Shown: piece after piece, positions 59,996 to 64,000 of the stretch | Numbering within the stretch: position 1 is the first letter of the stretch | Layout of the letters: each line of letters starts with the position of its first letter | Origin: an uncultured Bacillota bacterium | Lineage (GTDB): Bacteria; Bacillota_I; Bacilli_A; RFN20; CAG-288 | Length of the DNA stretch: 64,000 nt | Reading direction: 5' to 3' | Assembly: GCA_949282275.1 (NCBI GenBank) | Contig: CASDOO010000006.1 | Coordinates: 1 to 64,000, forward strand | Notes under the pieces: model-generated | The model's input: the letters and a program-made list of their open reading frames with translations, nothing else | What the model was told of the DNA's origin: nothing | Databases searched by the model: none | Translations under genes and position numbers: made by a program

Positions 59996-61033
59996 TTAGC
60001 TGTCCGTGACTTCCTCAAAGCCATCGAAGAGGAGGATATGTCGTATGCCTTCCCCTTCCTTTTTAAGATGGAAGAGAATGGCGACTTGGTCCTTGTCGAC
60101 AAGAATCATTAGGCTAAGGATGTCATCGTCCAAGCCTTCGAGAAGAACATTTGCCGGAAGGGGATTCTTTTCCGGAAGGAAGCGATAACTTGTCGTATCG
60201 CCATCCGTCTCCTTTTCGAAGAAGGCCGTAGAAAGCCGAAAAAGGCAATCAAGATCCTCTTTCCAATTCGTTTTCCGTTCAACGAATTCCCCTTGGACGA
60301 GGGATACGGCCGTTCTTTCGTCTTGGTAGAGACATTCCGGACCAGTCGGGATATCCTTTGGATTGGAGAAACGCCACGTTCGCATGGTTTCCAGGCCGGT
60401 GTCCATGTGGACGATATGCTCTTGCCTTGTGTAGCGAAAGCTCTTGAGTCTCTTCATCGTCTTGCGGAAAGAAGGATCGTCTATTTCCGGAAGAGGGGCA
60501 ACCTCGGGAAAAACGGCATTCTTTCCGAAGGCATCGATTCTAAGGAGAATGTGCATCGCTTTCCTTTCGGGGACGGAAATCCGGATATCGACGAGCAGAT
60601 TCTTGTTCTCGTCTTCCGTCAGGCGGAAGGAGAAATCCTTTTCGTCCAATGAGTCGGGGATATCGAAAAGGGCATTGAAGCGATAGGGGATGTCGTAAAG
60701 GAGGGCAGTGGAAAAGGGGAGGCGAAAATCCTCGCCGTCCTGGACGAAATCCTTCGCGGAAAGGCCTTTGAAAGGGTTGACGGTTCCGATTGGATGGACA
60801 GAGAGGCTTGCATCCTCTTTTTCGACTTTGTTCTCTGACGACAGGAAAAGACGGAAGACCTTGTCGTCATCTATGAAATAGAGGCCGTCCTGCGAACTGG
60901 ATCCGATCTGGACAAAGGCTCTCTTGCCGTCGTTTCCAAACAGGCCGATGGGATGGAAGGTGTCGTCCTGCTGGACGAAGACCGTGGAAAGGAAGGCTTC
61001 GGACAGGGCCGGAAGCAACCGGTCTAGTTCCAT
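59996..61033 (-). CDS. Unknown protein downstream of the O-antigen ligase-like gene
   Basis: 345 residues, soluble, no signal peptide. Beta-rich in appearance with recurrent short strands. No motif or family recognised. The start at 61033 has AAGGAG 8 nt upstream. It overlaps the preceding membrane-protein gene by 10 bp, so the two are co-expressed. Confidence 0.7.
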   Translation of the reverse strand: MELDRLLPALSEAFLSTVFVQQDDTFHPIGLFGNDGKRAFVQIGSSSQDGLYFIDDDKVFRLFLSSENKVEKEDASLSVHPIGTVNPFKGLSAKDFVQDGEDFRLPFSTALLYDIPYRFNALFDIPDSLDEKDFSFRLTEDENKNLLVDIRISVPERKAMHILLRIDAFGKNAVFPEVAPLPEIDDPSFRKTMKRLKSFRYTRQEHIVHMDTGLETMRTWRFSNPKDIPTGPECLYQDERTAVSLVQGEFVERKTNWKEDLDCLFRLSTAFFEKETDGDTTSYRFLPEKNPLPANVLLEGLDDDILSLMILVDKDQVAILFHLKKEGEGIRHILLFDGFEEVTDS

Positions 61034-62493
61034 GCCTTTCTCCTTTCCGGAACAGTCATAATCCCTGACGTTGCAAGGATAGGCAGGAAATAGATGAGGA
61101 TGAAGAGGATAGAGGAGACATCGTCCAGGAAGAGGAAGCGAGGCTCCGACAGGGCATAGCATCCCTGCATAATGGCAAGAAGAAGAAAGAAAAGCCCGGC
61201 ATCCTTTCTCCTGAGGAAGATCTTCCAGCAGAGGAAGAGGACAAAGAAAATGCCAAGCAGGACGAAAAGCGAGCCAAGGATTCCGTAATGAAGAAGGACT
61301 TCCGCAAAGCCATTGTGGGAGTTGAGGATTGAAAGCGTCGGATCGTTTCGGTAGATGGAGAAGATGTTCGTGAAGGGGACGCGGGAATAGCCAAAGACAA
61401 GAAAGAAGGGATAGGCAAGCGTCGACAGGGCCTGACGGACGATCGTAAGCCGATGTCCTAGTGTTTGCGTATCAAAGACCTTTGCCACCAATTCGGCAAA
61501 GAAGGAAGAGAAGTCACCGTCGCAGAGGATTCCGATGACGGAAACGGCGATGACGACCTCCAGGATGAAGAAGGACCAAAGGAGGATTGCCATGGCCTTT
61601 TTCCTTCGGATAAAGAAGAAGGGCTCAAAAAGGAGGAAGAGCGTGAAGGAGCAGACGAGGAGATAGACGACGGTTCGGCTATAAAGGGGAATGGAGAAAA
61701 GGAACAGGAGGGTCATGGTCAAGAAAGCGAAGAACGATTTGTCCCAGACAAAAAGAATCATGGCGGCCATGAAGCCCAGGAAGACGAGAAAGCCGAAAAC
61801 GTTCCTGTTGGTGGTGAAGGAAACGATGTTGGGCCCCTGAATTTCCTCAAGACCGATAAGATAGCGCATGGAATGAAGAATGGAGTCCATTTCAATTACC
61901 ATGGAATAAATAATGGCAACATAGACGAAAAGAATGTAGAAAACGAGAACGAATTTAAGAAACGTCACGAAATATTTTCCGAAAGTTGGAACAAAAAGGA
62001 TGGCAATGAGGAAATAGGACATTAAGAAAGCATCCGACAGGATGGAATTGAATCTTTGGTATATCGTGAAGCCGGAATAGAGGACGGAACTTTCCGTTCC
62101 TTCATAGGAAAAGCTTAGGGACAGTTCGCCATAGGGAAAAGAAAAGACGGAGATGGTCCGGACAAGAAGGAAGGAAACAAAGACAATCAGGCAGAAAAGG
62201 ATTTTCTTTCGCGGGACCATCCGGTAGCGATCGCGGATCAAGAAGAAGGACAAGCAGAAAAGGATGGGAAGAAGGACAAAGAAAATCTCGGGATTGAGCG
62301 GCTCCTTGAAATTGACGTCGATACCCATCGTCGCAAAAGAGGAGGCGTTTTGGGAAAGAAGGGATATCCGTCCGGACGAAAGCAGGGGAAGGAAAAGCGT
62401 CAGGAGAAGGAGATAGGCTATATCGAAAAGGTCTTTTCGGGAGGGCAGCATCGGAAAGGCGATCTTCTTCAATCGAAATGAAAAACAAGGCAT
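61024..62493 (-). CDS. O-antigen ligase / Wzy-like membrane protein
   Basis: 489 residues, about twelve helices and a large extracellular loop (about 320-380, with RLTIVRQALSTLAYP and a NSHNGFAEVLLHYGILGSLF segment) typical of the WaaL/Wzy_C family. It joins or polymerises lipid-linked glycans. The ATG at 62493 is chosen because a promoter (TTGTTT, 17 nt, TATCAT) ends 7 nt before it and no ribosome site supports the earlier ATG at 62529. Confidence 0.75.
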   Translation of the reverse strand: MPCFSFRLKKIAFPMLPSRKDLFDIAYLLLLTLFLPLLSSGRISLLSQNASSFATMGIDVNFKEPLNPEIFFVLLPILFCLSFFLIRDRYRMVPRKKILFCLIVFVSFLLVRTISVFSFPYGELSLSFSYEGTESSVLYSGFTIYQRFNSILSDAFLMSYFLIAILFVPTFGKYFVTFLKFVLVFYILFVYVAIIYSMVIEMDSILHSMRYLIGLEEIQGPNIVSFTTNRNVFGFLVFLGFMAAMILFVWDKSFFAFLTMTLLFLFSIPLYSRTVVYLLVCSFTLFLLFEPFFFIRRKKAMAILLWSFFILEVVIAVSVIGILCDGDFSSFFAELVAKVFDTQTLGHRLTIVRQALSTLAYPFFLVFGYSRVPFTNIFSIYRNDPTLSILNSHNGFAEVLLHYGILGSLFVLLGIFFVLFLCWKIFLRRKDAGLFFLLLAIMQGCYALSEPRFLFLDDVSSILFILIYFLPILATSGIMTVPERRKAWN

Positions 62494-62500
62494 AAAAGCA

Positions 62501-62529
62501 ATGATAGGAGATTGCAAGGCGGAAAACAA
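62501..62529 (-). promoter_or_regulatory. Promoter of the ligase-like gene, leaderless type
   Basis: TTGTTT (62524-62529), 17 nt spacer, TATCAT (62501-62506), 7 nt before the chosen ATG. Confidence 0.5.
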
Positions 62530-62644
62530 TACGTCTGACCGTGTTTGTTTTCACACAAAGCCAACGTGTGGCAGGGAGAAGGGGAAAGATGGCGGGAGGA
62601 AAAGGATTGTGGATTCCTTTGCCTTTCCTCTTCTTATTTCTTTC

Positions 62645-62674
62645 TTGACTTGACTTCCTGGCCTTCTCTATAAT
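62645..62674 (+). promoter_or_regulatory. Promoter of the anchored thioredoxin-like gene
   Basis: TTGACT (62645-62650), 18 nt spacer, TATAAT (62669-62674). A second TATAAT lies at 62729-62734. Confidence 0.6.
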
Positions 62675-62775
62675 TTTTCGGTGATGTTCCGACCAGAAAT
62701 GAGGTTATCTCTTTTCTGATTTTGGTATTATAATTAAGTTCTACGTGTGTGCATTCATATTTGGAGGTGACTCAT

Positions 62776-63591
62776 ATGAGCTCGACTGAAGTCCGGAAGA
62801 ACAGCAAAGCCAAGGCGAATCTTGTCGCATTCTGGGAATGGTTCAAGTCTGCCGCTTGGCTCCAGGTCCTTTTGATCGTCGGTGTCGTCGTGGCCGTCGT
62901 CGTTTCCATTCCGTATATCATCCGTGCCATTCCGACGGAAAGCGACTCCCAGTTCTATGAAAGCCATCAGATTACCTATGACCGGCTGAATGAATATATC
63001 GATGGGGGCAACGCGGAGTGCCAGGGCGGTATCGGCAACACCCAAGGTGCCGTCACTGCCGATGGCGACCTCGAGGGATTCGTCCTCTTCATCTACAAGG
63101 ACAACTGCTCCAACTGCGACAGCATGGAGAGCTACATCGAATCCTGGTACAACACCTTCAACGAGAACTACAACGCCAACCTCAAGTTCTACAGTCTCAA
63201 CGTCGGCTGGGTCCCCGGTGACGAGGATGCCTCTTCCGAGAAGGAAGGAACGGATGTCAAGGCCTATGACAACGATTACATCTCTCTCGATGAGCAGAAT
63301 GCCCTGATTAATATCCTTGCTCCGGTCTACTATGACCTTCCCGACTATTATCACAACAGCAGCTTCTCCCAGACCAACGAGGAAAGCATCATCCAGGATG
63401 TCGTGACCGCCAAGACGACCATTCCGACGCCGATCGTCGCCCAGTACACGAGAGCGAAGGGAAGCACGGGTGCCTATGAGCCGACGAAGGTCTTCATCGG
63501 CCAGATGGGAAGCCTTGCCGTCAACAACAGGGACGATGTCTCGACGATGCTCCAGGACATCTACAACATCACCCTCTACAGGGGTCAGTAA
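62776..63591 (+). CDS. Membrane-anchored thioredoxin-like protein
   Basis: 271 residues. One membrane helix at about 29-51 anchors an exported domain. A strand plus redox-type motif, FVLFIYKDNCSNCDSM, has C-S-N-C near 112-115, and a later IPTPIVAQY provides a probable cis-Pro. Between these, two long insertions extend the thioredoxin fold. Likely roles are extracytoplasmic disulfide handling, or a non-redox structural role. GGAGGT precedes the ATG at 62776. A terminator follows. Confidence 0.75.
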   Translation: MSSTEVRKNSKAKANLVAFWEWFKSAAWLQVLLIVGVVVAVVVSIPYIIRAIPTESDSQFYESHQITYDRLNEYIDGGNAECQGGIGNTQGAVTADGDLEGFVLFIYKDNCSNCDSMESYIESWYNTFNENYNANLKFYSLNVGWVPGDEDASSEKEGTDVKAYDNDYISLDEQNALINILAPVYYDLPDYYHNSSFSQTNEESIIQDVVTAKTTIPTPIVAQYTRAKGSTGAYEPTKVFIGQMGSLAVNNRDDVSTMLQDIYNITLYRGQ

Positions 63592-63612
63592 TCGAAACGC
63601 ATGAACGAAAAA

Positions 63613-63637
63613 CGCCGGTCCATTGGGCCGGCTTTTC
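63613..63637 (+). terminator. Terminator of the thioredoxin-like gene
   Basis: GCCGGTCC and GGGCCGGC form a stem with one G-T pair, then TTTTCTT. Confidence 0.75.
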
Positions 63638-63658
63638 TTGTTTCCAAGGATATTTGTC

Positions 63659-64000
63659 TCAGGAACGATGCGCCTTTTCGAGCATCGCCTTGTAGACGGG
63701 CTGTGGGACGAGCTCCGAGATGTCGGCGCCTGCGGCGAACATTTCCCTGATGTTGCTGGAGGAGACGAACGCCTGGACGCGATGGGACATGAGATAGACC
63801 ATGTCGATCGAGGGCTCGATGTATTCGTTGACCTCGTGCATCTGGTATTCGGCTTCGTAGTCCGTCACGGCGCGAAGGCCGCGGATGAGGGCGATGGCTC
63901 CGAGCTCCTTTGCCTTGCGGACGACAAGGCCGTCGGTCATCGCCACCTCAAAGCCGTCATAGGCCTTGAACGTCTCTCTGGCGAGCCGTACCCTCTCCTC
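63659..64000 (-). CDS. coaD: Phosphopantetheine adenylyltransferase, 5' part outside window
   Basis: 113 C-terminal codons and stop visible. It transfers AMP to 4'-phosphopantetheine in CoA synthesis. Family features: the RGLRAVTDYEAEYQM segment, then a VSSSNIREM motif near the C-terminus, exactly as in CoaD. The frame continues past the window edge without interruption, so the missing N-terminus (about 45-50 residues) lies beyond it. Confidence 0.95.
   Translation of the reverse strand, partial: EERVRLARETFKAYDGFEVAMTDGLVVRKAKELGAIALIRGLRAVTDYEAEYQMHEVNEYIEPSIDMVYLMSHRVQAFVSSSNIREMFAAGADISELVPQPVYKAMLEKAHRS

Noticed and set aside
1-64000. Mycoplasma-type code (TGA as Trp)
   Set aside because: Many genes end in TGA at natural lengths, and Trp is encoded by TGG throughout.

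Overview
The window looks like the chromosome of a Gram-positive, gut-type Bacillota. Gene content and style suggest the Erysipelotrichales/RFN20 side of Bacilli, but no rRNA or marker set is present to fix this. Evidence: AGGAGG ribosome sites, TTGACA/TATAAT-type promoters, lipobox lipoproteins, CcpA-like cre sites, capsule-type Wzx/Wzy genes and no outer-membrane genes. TGA is used as a stop and TGG as Trp, so the code is standard.

Layout. 0-7.4 kb: tRNA-Ser, a surface 5'-nucleotidase, a ClC channel, an FGGY kinase overlapping a Gtf3-like glycosyltransferase, and two small unknown genes. 7.5-12.1 kb: a galactose-type ABC importer (mglB-mglA-mglC), in which the binding protein appears to be circularly permuted and the permease carries a ~260-residue coiled-coil N-terminus. 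12.5-20.1 kb: unknown genes, a Nudix hydrolase, tilS with an rqcP-like S4 gene, ferredoxin, a pseudouridine synthase and tRNA-Ile. 20.2-24.5 kb: two CAU tRNAs, one an Ile2 type with an unusual C33, then an exported protein, an acetyltransferase and an ABC exporter.

24.5-32.5 kb is a complete glucuronate pathway: a GH2 glycosidase and an AraC regulator diverge from uxuA-uxuB-uxaC-kdgA-kdgK (glucuronate to fructuronate, mannonate, KDG, KDPG, pyruvate + glyceraldehyde-3-P). 33-41.4 kb is a second, cre-preceded operon for surface glycan use: an anchored CBM-like protein, a small membrane protein, a domain-permuted GH3 enzyme anchored at both ends, and a 1,129-residue Ig-like lipoprotein.

42-51.7 kb is a surface-polysaccharide locus (Wzz, RmlB, four glycosyltransferase/polymerase genes, Wzx, LicD). 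It abuts a three-gene ABC importer of the 2-aminoethylphosphonate/Fe(III) class (51.7-56 kb). The double permease of that importer is fused in frame to a winged-helix domain and a LicC/PntC-like cytidylyltransferase. Together with LicD this suggests import, CTP activation and transfer of a phospho- or phosphono-substituent (phosphocholine or 2-aminoethylphosphonate) onto the polysaccharide. I consider this the most interesting candidate system.

56.4-60 kb is accessory and more AT-rich: an AAA/DUF4143 ATPase running into an IS3-family relic, and an AlbA_2-type protein whose promoter -35 box lies inside a 12-13 bp tandem array. The end holds an unknown gene, an O-antigen-ligase-like protein, an anchored thioredoxin-like protein and the 3' part of coaD. 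Several operon-leading genes have a -10 box 6-10 nt before the ATG and no ribosome site, which points to leaderless transcripts.
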